A DNA stretch of 64,000 nucleotides from Nonomuraea dietziae (GCF_014195505.1 NZ_JACIBV010000003.1:1-64000), one strand, 5' to 3'. Positions 46,064 through 55,261 are shown, numbered from the stretch's first letter. Program-made: numbers and translations. Notes: generated by a model not told the origin, from the sequence alone.

Positions 46064-46557
46064 GGATTTGGGCCCTTCGAGAGCAGCGCCCGCTGCAGCG
46101 AACGGGCGGTTCGGGTGACGCGGCCGCGGGCCTTCAGCGCCGCCTGCCGGTCGAGCTGGCGTAACGCGAACAGGTACGGCACGCGCACGGTGAGGACGGC
46201 CTCGCCGCTGATCGCGCGCAGCCGGTAGCGGGCCAGGCGCGGCGGAGGGAACGGCGCATCGGCCACGATGATCAGCGCAGGGCGTGGCAGGTGCCCCGGC
46301 CAGGCGGCGATCATGCGGGCGGCGTGCTCGGCGCCCTCCGCCGTGGCCTTGACGACCAGTGCGGCGCTATGTCCGTCGGGAACTGCGCCGGCGAATTCGA
46401 ACGCGGCAGGGTGAGCCCGTCGGTGGTTGAGCAGGTCGATGACCATGCTGGTGCCCGCTCCGCCGTGGGCGCCGATCAGAGTCCACTGAGGCTTCGGTAC
46501 TCCGTGTTTTGACGATCGCACTTGCATCCCTTTAGGCAATTCCGCCACATTAGACAC
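46060..46557 (-). CDS. ParA-like P-loop protein (DUF6668-like)
   Basis: 165 aa from GTG 46557; ATG 46527 is an alternative. Residues about 27-42 give a deviant Walker A (LIGAHGGAGTSMVIDLLNHR), followed by ALVVKATAEGAEHAARMIAA and PALIIVADAPFPPPRLARYR, typical strands of small ParA/MinD-like proteins in actinomycete conjugation clusters. It is first in the leftward operon. It may position the transfer apparatus. It diverges from the transglycosylase gene. Confidence 0.7.
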   Translation of the reverse strand: MSNVAELPKGMQVRSSKHGVPKPQWTLIGAHGGAGTSMVIDLLNHRRAHPAAFEFAGAVPDGHSAALVVKATAEGAEHAARMIAAWPGHLPRPALIIVADAPFPPPRLARYRLRAISGEAVLTVRVPYLFALRQLDRQAALKARGRVTRTARSLQRALLSKGPNP

Positions 46558-46624
46558 TTGACACACACATTTACCAAATCTTGACAGGGTTTGGCGATAG
46601 GGCGTCAAGGGATGAGAGGGCAAA

Positions 46625-47608
46625 ATGCGAACCGTTGTGCCGATCGTGCTGGCGATCGTGCTGTTCACCGCCCTCTTGCCGCTTATCGTGCTGCTCGCAT
46701 CCACCGAAGCCGTCTCGGCCATGCTGCCGACGAGCCGGTCAATCGGGCAGGGCGAGGACCCGATCGACGTCGAGGACATACCGCCGGAGATGCTGCGGTT
46801 GTACGTGGCCGCCGCCCGCACCTGCCCCGGGCTGCACTGGTCGGTGCCGGCCGCAGTCGGCAAGATCGAATCCGACCACGGCCGGTCGGATCTGCCGGGC
46901 GTCAAGAGCGGCACCAACAGCGCCGGTGCCGCCGGCCCGATGCAATTTTTGATCTCTACCTGGGGCGGCGCCGCGAAGATCAAGGCGGGGACGTTGCTCA
47001 ACGGGTACGCCGCCGACGGCGACGACGACGGCTGGGCGGACGTCTACAACCCGGCCGACGCGATCTACGGCGCGGTCAAGTATCTGTGCGCCTCCGGCGC
47101 CCCCGCCGACGTGCGCCAGGCCTTACACGCCTACAACCACTCCTGGGCCTACGTCGAGGACGTACTCGCCCAGGCCGAGCGCTACCGCCAGGTCGCCATG
47201 ACCAAGCCGCAGGCCCGCCAGGCCTTCGCCCCCGAGCAGCAGGGCAGCGGGGACATGCTCACCCCGCGCACCCGCCGCATCCGGGACCTGATCAAGCAGC
47301 AGTTCGGCGTCCCATACGGCATCGGCTGTTACAGAGCGATCGAAGACGGAGGAGAGCATCCCCGAGGCCGCGCCTGCGACTTCATGCTGTCGACCCAAGG
47401 CCGGATGCCCTCCCCCGGCGAGTTGGCCCGCGGCGACGCGATTGCCGCATGGGCGCAAGCCAACGCCGACACCTTGGGCGTCCTGTACGTCATCTGGCGA
47501 CAGAGAATCTGGAACTCCGGCATGGCCGACAGGGGTTGGCGGCCTATGAGCGACCGCGGCTCCATCAACGAGAACCATTTCAATCACGTACACATCAGCA
47601 TGCGCTAG
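46625..47608 (+). CDS. Exported lytic transglycosylase, VirB1-like
   Basis: 327 aa with AGAGGG before the ATG. A hydrophobic N-terminus (VVPIVLAIVLFTALLPLIVL) exports it. The lytic transglycosylase domain has Glu82 (VGKIESDHGRS) and GPMQFLISTWGG. The C-terminal domain (GIGCYRAIEDGGEHPRGRAC, then NHVHISMR) looks like the His/Asp-containing module often fused to such enzymes. It should open peptidoglycan for the transfer channel. Divergent from the transfer operon. Confidence 0.88.
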   Translation: MRTVVPIVLAIVLFTALLPLIVLLASTEAVSAMLPTSRSIGQGEDPIDVEDIPPEMLRLYVAAARTCPGLHWSVPAAVGKIESDHGRSDLPGVKSGTNSAGAAGPMQFLISTWGGAAKIKAGTLLNGYAADGDDDGWADVYNPADAIYGAVKYLCASGAPADVRQALHAYNHSWAYVEDVLAQAERYRQVAMTKPQARQAFAPEQQGSGDMLTPRTRRIRDLIKQQFGVPYGIGCYRAIEDGGEHPRGRACDFMLSTQGRMPSPGELARGDAIAAWAQANADTLGVLYVIWRQRIWNSGMADRGWRPMSDRGSINENHFNHVHISMR

Positions 47609-47688
47609 AAGTCTTTTTACAAGGTTCCATGCGGTGAGTCAGGGAACATTGTTGCCTTATGTGATGGTTGATTCTATGCTCGCCCGAT

Positions 47689-48456
47689 ATGCGGGATGAT
47701 CAGCATGGACATCACGTCAACAGACCCCCGGTGTCGGGGCCTGCGGCGCTGACGCACCTGTCAGGTCGGCAGCCGTTCGACGAGCCGTTCGAGCACACGG
47801 GATGGCCACACCCAACCCAGCAAGCCGACGAGTCCAGCCACCACACCACGAACTCCGAGCAGGCTGACGGCGAGGTGGAACTAGGCTTCTTGGCCGAGGT
47901 TTCACCTGACCGGGAATTCTGGTCCGACAGCGAAGAGGACGACGAAGCCGAGAACGAGGAACCTTGGGACGATCTGTCCTCCCATCGGCGACGTCGCCAT
48001 CGCCGGGTGCCGATGGGACTCGCGGCAGGAGCAACGGTCGGCGGTGTGGCGCTACTGATCGGCATCTGGTCCATGGCCAGTACCGGCAACGGCCCCCCTG
48101 CCGAGTCAGCCGCGACTTCGCCTTCCTCCTCTGTCCAGTCCATCCTGGACTCGCCGCCGCCTCCTCCCGAAGGTGAGCCGACCGAACCGATCAGGACCCT
48201 TAAACCCAGCCGTAAACCGGTCGTCTCACCAACGACCAAGGCGCCGAAGCCACTCGAGACCAAAACCGCTCGGCCGACTCACAAGCTCACCACTAGACCC
48301 TCGGTCCGGCGCAGCCCAACGGCCCGGCCGACCAAACTCAAGGATACGGTCGAGCCGGCAGGCCCCACGGAAGCACCTCCCCCGCCCACCGGCGAGCAGG
48401 ACGACGAGCCGCCGCAGACCGGCCCCACTGAGATACCTCCACCACCCGGCGGGTAA
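47689..48456 (+). CDS. Proline-rich single-pass membrane protein
   Basis: 255 aa from ATG 47689; ATG 47668 would add seven residues. An acidic cytoplasmic half (REFWSDSEEDDEAENEEPWD), a basic stop-transfer cluster (SHRRRRHRRV), one helix (GLAAGATVGGVALLIGIWSM) and an exported Pro/Lys/Thr-rich tail ending PPPTGEQDDEPPQTGPTEIP. It may be a cell-wall-spanning part of the transfer machinery. No enzyme motif. Confidence 0.55.
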   Translation: MRDDQHGHHVNRPPVSGPAALTHLSGRQPFDEPFEHTGWPHPTQQADESSHHTTNSEQADGEVELGFLAEVSPDREFWSDSEEDDEAENEEPWDDLSSHRRRRHRRVPMGLAAGATVGGVALLIGIWSMASTGNGPPAESAATSPSSSVQSILDSPPPPPEGEPTEPIRTLKPSRKPVVSPTTKAPKPLETKTARPTHKLTTRPSVRRSPTARPTKLKDTVEPAGPTEAPPPPTGEQDDEPPQTGPTEIPPPPGG

Positions 48457-48595
48457 AACGCGGCGGCAGTGTCGTGGGCCCCAGCCCATTCTTCTAGCAC
48501 GCCAGCTGGGTCCGCTCGGCACCGGTTCCTCAACATGCCGTTCCTGGCTACCTGGCCCGCCTGACCGCACGCCCCGAGGGCTCCTGCATGAAGCC

Positions 48596-48843
48596 ATGGG
48601 GTGCCTGCCCGATCACGGCAACATCCTGATCTCCAGCGGCGGCATCGGCCGCTGCCGCGCCCTGGGGTGCGGCCGAACCCGGGGCTACGGCCGCGACGCC
48701 ACCCTGTGTGCGCCGAACCCGCCACGCACCGCCTGGTCGACGAGCACCCCGGGTCATGGCGGAGCGGCGCGGACACTGAAGTCCACGAGCTCGCACAGCG
48801 ACAGGCATGCCCCGGCTACGAACCGCCTCCAAGCGTTCGATAG
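48596..48843 (+). pseudogene. Small Cys-rich protein, frameshifted in a TG repeat
   Basis: One frame reads CLPDHGNILISSGGIGRCRA, then LGCGRTRGYGRDATLCA; a second reads CAEPATHRLVDEHPGSWRSG, then ELAQRQACPGYEPPPSVR and stop. They join if one TG is removed from the GTGTG near 48705. The Cys/His spacing suggests a small zinc-binding protein of a type seen in actinomycete mobile DNA. Confidence 0.5.
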
Positions 48844-48870
48844 CAAGGAAGTCTTGCAACGATCAAAGTC

Positions 48871-48900
48871 TTGACTGGTAAACTTTTTGACCGCTAGAGT
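48871..48900 (+). promoter_or_regulatory. Promoter of the 48933 gene
   Basis: TTGACT (48871-48876), an 18-bp spacer containing AAACTTTTTG, then TAGAGT (48895-48900). The spacer 10-mer is shared with the promoter region at 30270-30295, suggesting one regulator for both. Confidence 0.5.
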
Positions 48901-48932
48901 GTGTCGAGTTAGCCGTTGACCTGGAGGTTGTG

Positions 48933-49433
48933 ATGCCGAGAAACGACCTCACACCACGGCAAGAAGAACTCGCCAACGCCGTCACCGCCGCCCTTCGTGC
49001 CGCTGACATCGCCATCCGGGCAGCGATCCGCGAAGCCGCCAGCGCAGGGGTTAGCGCCAACGAGATCGCCCGACGGGCGGATAGCAAGGTCTCCGGCGTG
49101 CGTGGCTACAGCCGCCCAGTGGTGCTGGAGATCCTGGGCGCCGACGACATCCGCTCCACCGCGCTCGCCGCTCTGGAGGAAGCGCAACTCGAGGTCGGCG
49201 ACCGCTGCGACGAACAGGCCCACGTCGTGGTGTGGGAGGGAGCGGTCAGATCGGTGTGGGTCTGCCTGGCCGCAGCCCTGCGTGGGCACCCGGCCGCCAC
49301 TCGGCGGGATCTGGCCGCCAGGGTCGAGACAGCGCTGAGCGCGGCTGGCCTGCGCCTGCGCCAGAACCAGAAGGAAGGCGACACGCGGCAGGCTCTCGGC
49401 GACGGCGAGACCATGGAGATTTACAAGACCTGA
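48933..49433 (+). CDS. Hypothetical DNA-binding-like protein
   Basis: 166 aa from ATG 48933, with GGAGGT upstream. Residues about 10-65 (LTPRQEELANAVTAALRAAD, then GVSANEIARRADSKVSGVRG) resemble a helix-turn-helix. The remainder is helical (LAALEEAQLEVGDRCDEQAH, ARVETALSAAGLRLRQNQKE). Function unknown. It precedes dnaE by 186 bp on the same strand and may act in control or initiation within the element. Confidence 0.6.
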   Translation: MPRNDLTPRQEELANAVTAALRAADIAIRAAIREAASAGVSANEIARRADSKVSGVRGYSRPVVLEILGADDIRSTALAALEEAQLEVGDRCDEQAHVVVWEGAVRSVWVCLAAALRGHPAATRRDLAARVETALSAAGLRLRQNQKEGDTRQALGDGETMEIYKT

Positions 49434-49619
49434 CGCCCGCCGCGTCGCTGCTACCTGCGGAAAAGCGCCTTTGAAGCGTCTGATGCATCTCACAGCTACC
49501 GATAAGTAGATCAACGCTCTACTGGCATTTGTCCCCCTGGTATGGACTGCACCAACAGCCTCAGAAGACGGAATAGGCTCAGCGGACCAGCCGGGCTGGC
49601 GGAAAGAACAGGAGAACTG

Positions 49620-52600
49620 GTGAGCGATTCCTTCGTCCATCTGCATGTCCACACCGAGTACTCGATGCTCGACGGCGCGGCGAAGATGAAGCCGCTGTTC
49701 GCCGAGGCTGCCCGGCTGGAGATGCCAGCCATCGCGATGTCGGATCACGGCAACATGTTCGGCGCCTACGAGTTCTTTCAGACCTCCAAGGGCTCCTCGG
49801 TGAAGCCGATCATCGGTATCGAGGCGTACGTGGCGCCGGAGAACCGCTTCGTCAAAAAGCAGGTCTTCTGGGGTCAGCGTGCCGAGACCGGTGTGGCCGA
49901 CGGCGAGGGCGGCAAGGACGTCTCCGGCGGTGGCCGGTTCACGCACATGACCATGTGGGCCAAGGACGCCGCAGGCCTGCGGAACTTGTTCAGGTTGTCG
50001 TCGCTGGCCAGTTTTGAGGGCTACTACAGCAAGCCGCGGATGGATCGCGATCTGATCTCGCAGTACTCCGAAGGGATCATCGCCACCACGGGATGCCCGT
50101 CGGGGGCGGTGCAGACGCGCTTGCGGCTTGGTCAGTACGACGAGGCGGTCAAGGTCGCCGCGGACTATCAGGACATGTTCGGCAGGGAGAACTACTTCCT
50201 GGAGTTGATGGATCACGGCATCGACATCGAGCGCGAAGTCCGGGCCGACCTGCTGAAGCTCGCCAAGCAGCTGAACATCCCGCTGCTGGTCACCAACGAC
50301 AGCCACTACGTCACCGAGGACCAGGCCGACGCGCACGACAGCCTGCTGTGCGTCGGTGTGGGCAAGAACAAGGACGACCCCAACCGTTTCCGGTTCAACG
50401 GCTCGGGCTACTACCTCAAGAGCGCTGAGGAGATGCGCCGGCTGTTTCCCGAACTGCCTGAGGCGTGCGACAACACGCTGCTGGTCGCCGAGATGGTCGG
50501 CGACTACAGCGACGTGTTCGCCTACGTCGACCGGATGCCGCAGTTCCCGGACATGCCCGAAGGCGAGACGCAGGAGTCCTGGCTGCGCAAGGAGGTCGAG
50601 CGTGGCCTGGAGATGCGCTACGGCAGCCCCGTGCCCGTCGAGGTGATGGAGCGCTACGAGACCGAGATGAAGATCATCGGTCCGATGGGGTTCTCCAGCT
50701 ACTTCCTGGTCGTCGCCGACATCTGCAAGTACGCCCGGGACAACGGCATCCCGGTTGGCCCCGGCCGAGGCAGCGCCACCGGCTCGATCGTCGCCTACGC
50801 CACCCGCATCACCGAGCTCGACCCGCTCGAGCATGGTCTGCTGTTCGAGCGTTTCCTCAACCCCGAGCGCATCAGCCCGCCCGACATCGACCTCGACTTC
50901 GACGACCGCCAGCGCGACCGGATGGTGCGCTACGTCACCGAGAAGTACGGCAGCGAGATGACCGCGCAGGTCAACACCTTCGGCACGATCAAGGCCAAGG
51001 CCGCGGTCAAGGACGCCGCCCGCATCCTCGGCTACCCGTTCGTGGTCGGCGACAAGATCACCAAGGCGATGCCGCCGGACGTGATGGGCAAGGGTGTTCC
51101 GCTGTCGAAATTGTTCGACACCGATCACCCCCGCTACGCCGAAGGCGCCGAGATCCGCGCCCTGTATGAGAACGACCCCGACGTGCGCAAGGTGATGGAC
51201 ACCGGCCGCGGCATCGAGGGCCTGATCCGTGGCACCGGCGTTCACGCCGCGGCGGTCATCTTGTCCTCCGCGCCGTTGCTGGACTTGATCCCCATGCACA
51301 TGCGGGACAAGGACGGCGTGATCATCACAGGCTTCGACTATCCCTCATGCGAGGAAATGGGCCTGATCAAGATGGACTTCCTGGGTCTGCGGAACCTGGG
51401 CATCATCGATCACGCCATCAAGATCATTGAGCAGAATCGGGGCATCAAGCTCGACACCCTCACCATCCCGCTGGATGACGCCACCACCTACCAGCTGATG
51501 GCCCGTGGCGACACCCTCGGTGTCTTCCAGCTGGACGGCGGCCCGATGCGGCAGCTGCTGCGGCTGATGGAGCCGACCCGATTCGAAGACATCGCCGCCG
51601 TGCTCGCCCTGTATCGGCCCGGCCCGATGGCGGCCAACGCGCACACCAACTACGCCCACCGCAAGAACGGCCGCCAGGACATCGAGCCCATCCACCCGGA
51701 GCTGAAGGAGGCGCTGGAGCCGATCCTCGGACCCACCTTCCACCTGCTGGTCTATCAAGAGCAGATCATGGCCGTCGCCCGGGAACTGGCCGGATACACC
51801 CTCGGCGGCGCCGACCTTCTTCGCCGGGCCATGGGCAAGAAGAAGAAGGAGATCCTGGACGCCGAGTTCGCCAACTTCCAGGCGGGCATGCGCGGCAACG
51901 GCTTTTCCGATGAAGCCATCCAGGCGTTGTGGGACGTCATGCTGCCCTTCTCCGGGTATGCGTTCAACAAGTCGCACACCGCCGGCTACGGTCTGGTCGC
52001 GTACTGGACCGCCTACCTCAAGGCCAACTACCCGGCCGAGTACATGGCCGCGCTGCTCACCAGCGTCGGCGATGACAAGGACAAGGCCGCCATCTACCTG
52101 GCCGAGTGCCGCAAGATGGGCATCCAGGTGCTGCCGCCGGATGTCAATGAATCGCAGCTGGACTTCGTCGCCGTCGGCGACGACAAGGTGCGCTTCGGTC
52201 TCGGCGCGGTCCGCAACGTCGGAGAGAACGTCGTCGAGGGCATCGTCCAGGGCCGCAAGAAGGGCCCCTACACCGACTTCAACGACTTCCTCGCCAAGAT
52301 CCCGCTGACGGCCTGCAACAAGCGCGTCATCGAGTCGCTGATCAAGGCAGGCGCGTTCGACTCGCTCGAGCATCCCCGCAAGGGCGTGCTGATGATCCAC
52401 GAGCAGGCGGTCGACTCGGTGATCGGCATCAAGAAGAACGAAGCCCACGGCCAGGATTCGCTGTTCGGTGGCGACGATGCCGGCGATGACGAGACCTTCT
52501 CCGTCGCCATCCCCGAGCTGGAATGGGACCGCAAGACCAAGCTGGACTTCGAGCGCGAGATGCTCGGCCTGTATGTGTCCGACCATCCGCTGGCCGGCAC

Positions 52601-53168
52601 CGAGCGGCTGCTGGCCCGCAACCGCGACACCACGATCGCCGAGCTGCTCGACAGCGGCCGCGACGACCGCAGCGACGTGCGGGTGTGCGGCCTGATCACC
52701 AAGGTGGAACGACGCGTCAACAAGGCCGGCAACGTGTGGGCGATCGTCACCGTCGAGGACATGGACAGCGCCGTGGAATGCCTGTTCTTCCCCAAGAACT
52801 GGGAGCTGTACAGCCCCGAACTGCGTGAGGACGCGGTCGTATCGGTCGGCGGGCAGATCAACAACCGCGACGGCGCGATCAGCATCTTCGCCAACGACCT
52901 GACCCCGATCGACGTCTCCGGCGTCACCAGCGACTCCGGCCACCCGATCACCCTCCAACTGCGCGAGGAGCGCCTCACCGCGCAGTTGGTGGAGGACTTG
53001 CGCAACGTGCTGAAGACGCATCAGGGTAAGGTGCCGCTGCGCATCAACCTGCGCCAGCCGAACGGCAAGATTAAGGTGCTGGCGGTTCCGGAGTTCTCGG
53101 TCACCTCCGAGCCGTCGTTCGCCGCCGACGTCAAGGCGCTGCTTGGCCCGGAGGCGATTGCCCTATGA
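49620..53168 (+). CDS. dnaE: DNA polymerase III alpha subunit (DnaE)
   Basis: 1182 aa from GTG 49620, with AGGAGAA upstream; the size is that of a replicative DnaE1. An N-terminal PHP domain (HLHVHTEYSMLDG from residue 7; MSDHGNMFGAYEF) is followed by the C-family polymerase core. Catalytic Asp422 and Asp424 lie in PDIDLDFDD and Asp586 in KMDFLGLRNLG. Helix-hairpin-helix, OB-fold and C-terminal domains are present. All look intact. Its neighbours are mobile-element genes, so this is probably an extra dnaE carried by the element rather than the chromosomal copy. ATGA overlap couples it to the next gene. Confidence 0.95.
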   Translation: MSDSFVHLHVHTEYSMLDGAAKMKPLFAEAARLEMPAIAMSDHGNMFGAYEFFQTSKGSSVKPIIGIEAYVAPENRFVKKQVFWGQRAETGVADGEGGKDVSGGGRFTHMTMWAKDAAGLRNLFRLSSLASFEGYYSKPRMDRDLISQYSEGIIATTGCPSGAVQTRLRLGQYDEAVKVAADYQDMFGRENYFLELMDHGIDIEREVRADLLKLAKQLNIPLLVTNDSHYVTEDQADAHDSLLCVGVGKNKDDPNRFRFNGSGYYLKSAEEMRRLFPELPEACDNTLLVAEMVGDYSDVFAYVDRMPQFPDMPEGETQESWLRKEVERGLEMRYGSPVPVEVMERYETEMKIIGPMGFSSYFLVVADICKYARDNGIPVGPGRGSATGSIVAYATRITELDPLEHGLLFERFLNPERISPPDIDLDFDDRQRDRMVRYVTEKYGSEMTAQVNTFGTIKAKAAVKDAARILGYPFVVGDKITKAMPPDVMGKGVPLSKLFDTDHPRYAEGAEIRALYENDPDVRKVMDTGRGIEGLIRGTGVHAAAVILSSAPLLDLIPMHMRDKDGVIITGFDYPSCEEMGLIKMDFLGLRNLGIIDHAIKIIEQNRGIKLDTLTIPLDDATTYQLMARGDTLGVFQLDGGPMRQLLRLMEPTRFEDIAAVLALYRPGPMAANAHTNYAHRKNGRQDIEPIHPELKEALEPILGPTFHLLVYQEQIMAVARELAGYTLGGADLLRRAMGKKKKEILDAEFANFQAGMRGNGFSDEAIQALWDVMLPFSGYAFNKSHTAGYGLVAYWTAYLKANYPAEYMAALLTSVGDDKDKAAIYLAECRKMGIQVLPPDVNESQLDFVAVGDDKVRFGLGAVRNVGENVVEGIVQGRKKGPYTDFNDFLAKIPLTACNKRVIESLIKAGAFDSLEHPRKGVLMIHEQAVDSVIGIKKNEAHGQDSLFGGDDAGDDETFSVAIPELEWDRKTKLDFEREMLGLYVSDHPLAGTERLLARNRDTTIAELLDSGRDDRSDVRVCGLITKVERRVNKAGNVWAIVTVEDMDSAVECLFFPKNWELYSPELREDAVVSVGGQINNRDGAISIFANDLTPIDVSGVTSDSGHPITLQLREERLTAQLVEDLRNVLKTHQGKVPLRINLRQPNGKIKVLAVPEFSVTSEPSFAADVKALLGPEAIAL

Positions 53169-53515
53169 GCGCTCAGCGGCGGGTGGACATCATCTCCTCC
53201 GACCGGACGCCCCCCTGCCCGCGCTGCGGCCAGGAAGGGCTGCTGCAGGCCCGTGTCCCGCACGGGTGGGTCAACGCCAGCGGCGCCCTCGTGCAGGGTC
53301 GCAACGGCGTCGTGTTGTGCGCGACCTGCGACGCCGATCAGCCGCACGCGGCGGCGCTCATCACGTGGTTTCACGTCAACGGTCAGGTGGAGGTCGGCGC
53401 CGAACACGAGTTCAAGCGTCTGCTGGTGGCATGGGCCGAGCATGTACACGTGCCGCTGCTGGATGAGCGGGCGTTGACTGAGGAAGCTGCCCTGTGGCAG
53501 GAGGGCGAACTGTAG
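53165..53515 (+). CDS. Small zinc-binding protein coupled to dnaE (DUF6300-like)
   Basis: 116 aa, ATG overlapping the dnaE stop. Two Cys pairs (PPCPRCGQEGLL near residue 18 and VLCATCDADQ near 58) should bind zinc. The rest is mixed (HAAALITWFHVNGQVEVGAE, then FKRLLVAWAEHVHV). Small proteins like this recur in actinomycete mobile DNA; the function is unknown. Translational coupling suggests it works with this polymerase, which is inference. Confidence 0.75.
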   Translation: MSAQRRVDIISSDRTPPCPRCGQEGLLQARVPHGWVNASGALVQGRNGVVLCATCDADQPHAAALITWFHVNGQVEVGAEHEFKRLLVAWAEHVHVPLLDERALTEEAALWQEGEL

Positions 53516-53562
53516 GAGCGGCGTCTTCCTGCGGCGAGGTCGGCGCGCTGGCGTGCGAAAGA

Positions 53563-53594
53563 GCCCGGCACCTCCATGAGAGGGGCTGCCGGGC
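53563..53594 (+). terminator. Terminator after the dnaE operon
   Basis: The stem GCCCGGCA / TGCCGGGC with a 16-nt loop that itself pairs partly (CCTC/GAGG), 47 bp after the stop of the zinc-protein gene. Followed by ACACTTAACCT; no long T-run. Confidence 0.65.
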
Positions 53595-53730
53595 ACACTT
53601 AACCTCCTCGAGGCCTGCATGCCCTTGTCATCCGCTCCGGGGCGGAGATGCCGGAGCGACCCGCAGGCGGATTAGCATCTCCTCGATGCGCCGCCAGGAG
53701 CCGAGCGTTTCATCAGCATCGGTGATGCGG

Positions 53731-54003
53731 CTACTGGCGCTGCGACGCGGGATGCGCCCGGCGGTGGGCGGGAGGGAAAGAGCGGACCAGCACTCCTATC
53801 GGCGGGTGGGGGGCTCGGGCATGGGCGCAGTGCGGGCCACGGCTCCGGCTGCTGCGGCGGCGGCGGAACGGCATAGGGGCGAGCCGAATAACTTCGCGCC
53901 TGGACAGGCAGACCCGGCTCAGGGCGATGTGGTCCGGCTCGGCCAGCACCGTACCGGCTTCCGTTTCCGGTTCGGTGTCATAGCCCCAGGAAGGATCCGT
54001 CTA
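53731..54003 (-). pseudogene. 3' part of an open frame interrupted by the transposon
   Basis: The minus-strand frame reads GYDTEPETEAGTVLAEPDHI, then ALSRVCLSRREVIRLAPMPF, leftward from the left end of the transposon. The start of the same small gene lies beyond the right end (62990-63058). One frame change near 53985 is also needed, so the gene may already have been damaged. Family unknown. Confidence 0.35.
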
Positions 54004-54041
54004 GCCGTCCTCCTCCCGAAGCTGACCTCAGCCCCAAAGTA
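54004..54041 (+). repeat. Tn3-family terminal inverted repeat, left
   Basis: 38 bp starting GCCGTCCTCCTCCCGAAGCT and ending CCCCAAAGTA. It differs from the right repeat only at positions 2 and 25. It does not start with the GGGG common in this family. Confidence 0.92.
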
Positions 54042-54082
54042 ACGCTGGGTAACTGAATGGCTTACCGGAGTGGCGCGGGTGG

Positions 54083-54655
54083 CTACGGTTGCTGTTCCGC
54101 TTGGGCGGCGGCCAGGGTCTTGTGGACGACGCCAACGGAGACCTTGACGCCGGCGGCGATGGTGCGGATGGATTCGCCGCGCTGGCGGCGGGAGAGGATG
54201 GCGGCGCGTTTGTCGTCGTCGACCACGGGGCGGCGGCCGCCGACACGGCCTCGGCGCCGGGCGGCTTCGAGACCGTCTTTGGTCTTGCGGACGATGTCGC
54301 GGCGCCGGTCTTCGGCCAGGGCGAGGGCCAGGTCGAGGATGAGGGAGCGTTCGGTGTGCTCGCCGGCCGCGATGCCCTCCAGCACCTTGACGCCGATGCC
54401 ACGCTCGAACAGGTCGCTCAGCACGATCAGCCCCTCCAGGAGGTTGCGGCCAAGCCGGTCGACTTCCTGCACGGTGAGCAGGTCGCCGTCGCGGATGTGC
54501 GACAGCGCGGCCAGCAGCGCGGGCCGGTCGTCGGTCTTGAGCTTGCCGCTGGTCTTCTCCTCGAAGACTTTCAGGCAGATGGGGTCGAGGGCGTCGTGCT
54601 GGCGCCTGGTCGTCTGCTTGTCGGTGCTGACCCGGACGAGGCCGATGAGCGCCAC
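54083..54655 (-). CDS. tnpR: Serine resolvase/invertase (TnpR)
   Basis: 190 aa. The nucleophile is the Ser in GLVRVSTDKQTT (residue 10). The catalytic domain has the conserved DRLGRNLLEGL and ERSLILDLALALAEDRR segments. The C-terminal helix-turn-helix (GESIRTIAAGVKVSVGVVHK) binds the res site. The length is typical. It resolves cointegrates formed by TnpA. The candidate res site lies just upstream (right side). Confidence 0.93.
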   Translation of the reverse strand: MALIGLVRVSTDKQTTRRQHDALDPICLKVFEEKTSGKLKTDDRPALLAALSHIRDGDLLTVQEVDRLGRNLLEGLIVLSDLFERGIGVKVLEGIAAGEHTERSLILDLALALAEDRRRDIVRKTKDGLEAARRRGRVGGRRPVVDDDKRAAILSRRQRGESIRTIAAGVKVSVGVVHKTLAAAQAEQQP

Positions 54656-54664
54656 GGCGGCCCG

Positions 54665-54800
54665 CCTTCGTTCATCAAACGTGGTGTGTGAGGTAGATGA
54701 ACCCTACTGGAAAATGAACGGCCAAATGAATGCTAGAACCGGACAGAGAGGCATCTCCGCCGGACCTCTGGCCCGTGTTCGTCAAATAGACGAACGTTCG
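54665..54800. promoter_or_regulatory. Candidate res site for the resolvase
   Basis: Upstream of tnpR, GTTCATC (54671-54677) and GATGAAC (54697-54703) form a 33-bp inverted arrangement, and GTTCGTC-aaata-GACGAAC occupies 54777-54795. Resolvase subsites are imperfect dyads of 25-34 bp, so two subsites are plausible; a third cannot be placed. Confidence 0.5.
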
Positions 54801-54913
54801 TACGCGTGCACCTGCACTCAGCTCAGCCTCACTCGCGGGCCAGCGGGCGTCGCGGAAGAAGCGTTGGTCGGCATCGGCCGCAGCGCCGCCCACGCGGCCG
54901 AGCCATGATCCAT

Positions 54914-55261
54914 CTAACGGACGATCCGTACCTCCGCACCGGGTAGATCAGACCACCAGCGGTCATAGCGGCGGTAAACGCCCGGCTCGCGGTCGGCCAG
55001 CAGCGCCGCCAGCGCCTGCGCCTCGGCGGCCAGCTCGTCCCACACCTGGTCGGGCAGCGGATGGAACGCGGCGGCCTCGATCCCATCCCCGGCCGGCCGC
55101 CACACGCCAGCGACGTAGCCGTCGACCAGAAGCGCCGGCAGGACATCGCCGTAGGTCCGGGTGACGAGCCTGCGATACTGCGGCGGGATGATGCGCATGG
55201 GGGTGCCGGGGTTCTTGTGCCGGGTCGAGAAGGACCGCCGCCGGGCCACGCTGCTGGCCAC
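54914..55261 (-). pseudogene. Winged-helix (AlkZ-like) DNA-repair protein, C-terminal remnant
   Basis: 115 codons. RLVTRTYGDVLPALLVDGYV, then AGVWRPAGDGIEAAAFHPLP and YRRYDRWWSDLPGAEVRI match the C-terminal part of the winged-helix DNA-glycosylase-like family, which is usually about 350-380 aa. The N-terminal two thirds are missing, and upstream DNA shows only scraps in other frames. Probably dead cargo. Confidence 0.65.

Noticed and set aside
48909..51299. 796-aa leftward frame opposite dnaE
   Set aside because: It overlaps intact dnaE on the other strand and shows no family motif; composition is that of an antisense shadow.
54004..54041. Reading the Tn3 ends the other way round because CCCC faces inward
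   Set aside because: The GTCTA duplication and exact 38-bp length fix the ends as given; a GGGG tip is common but not required.
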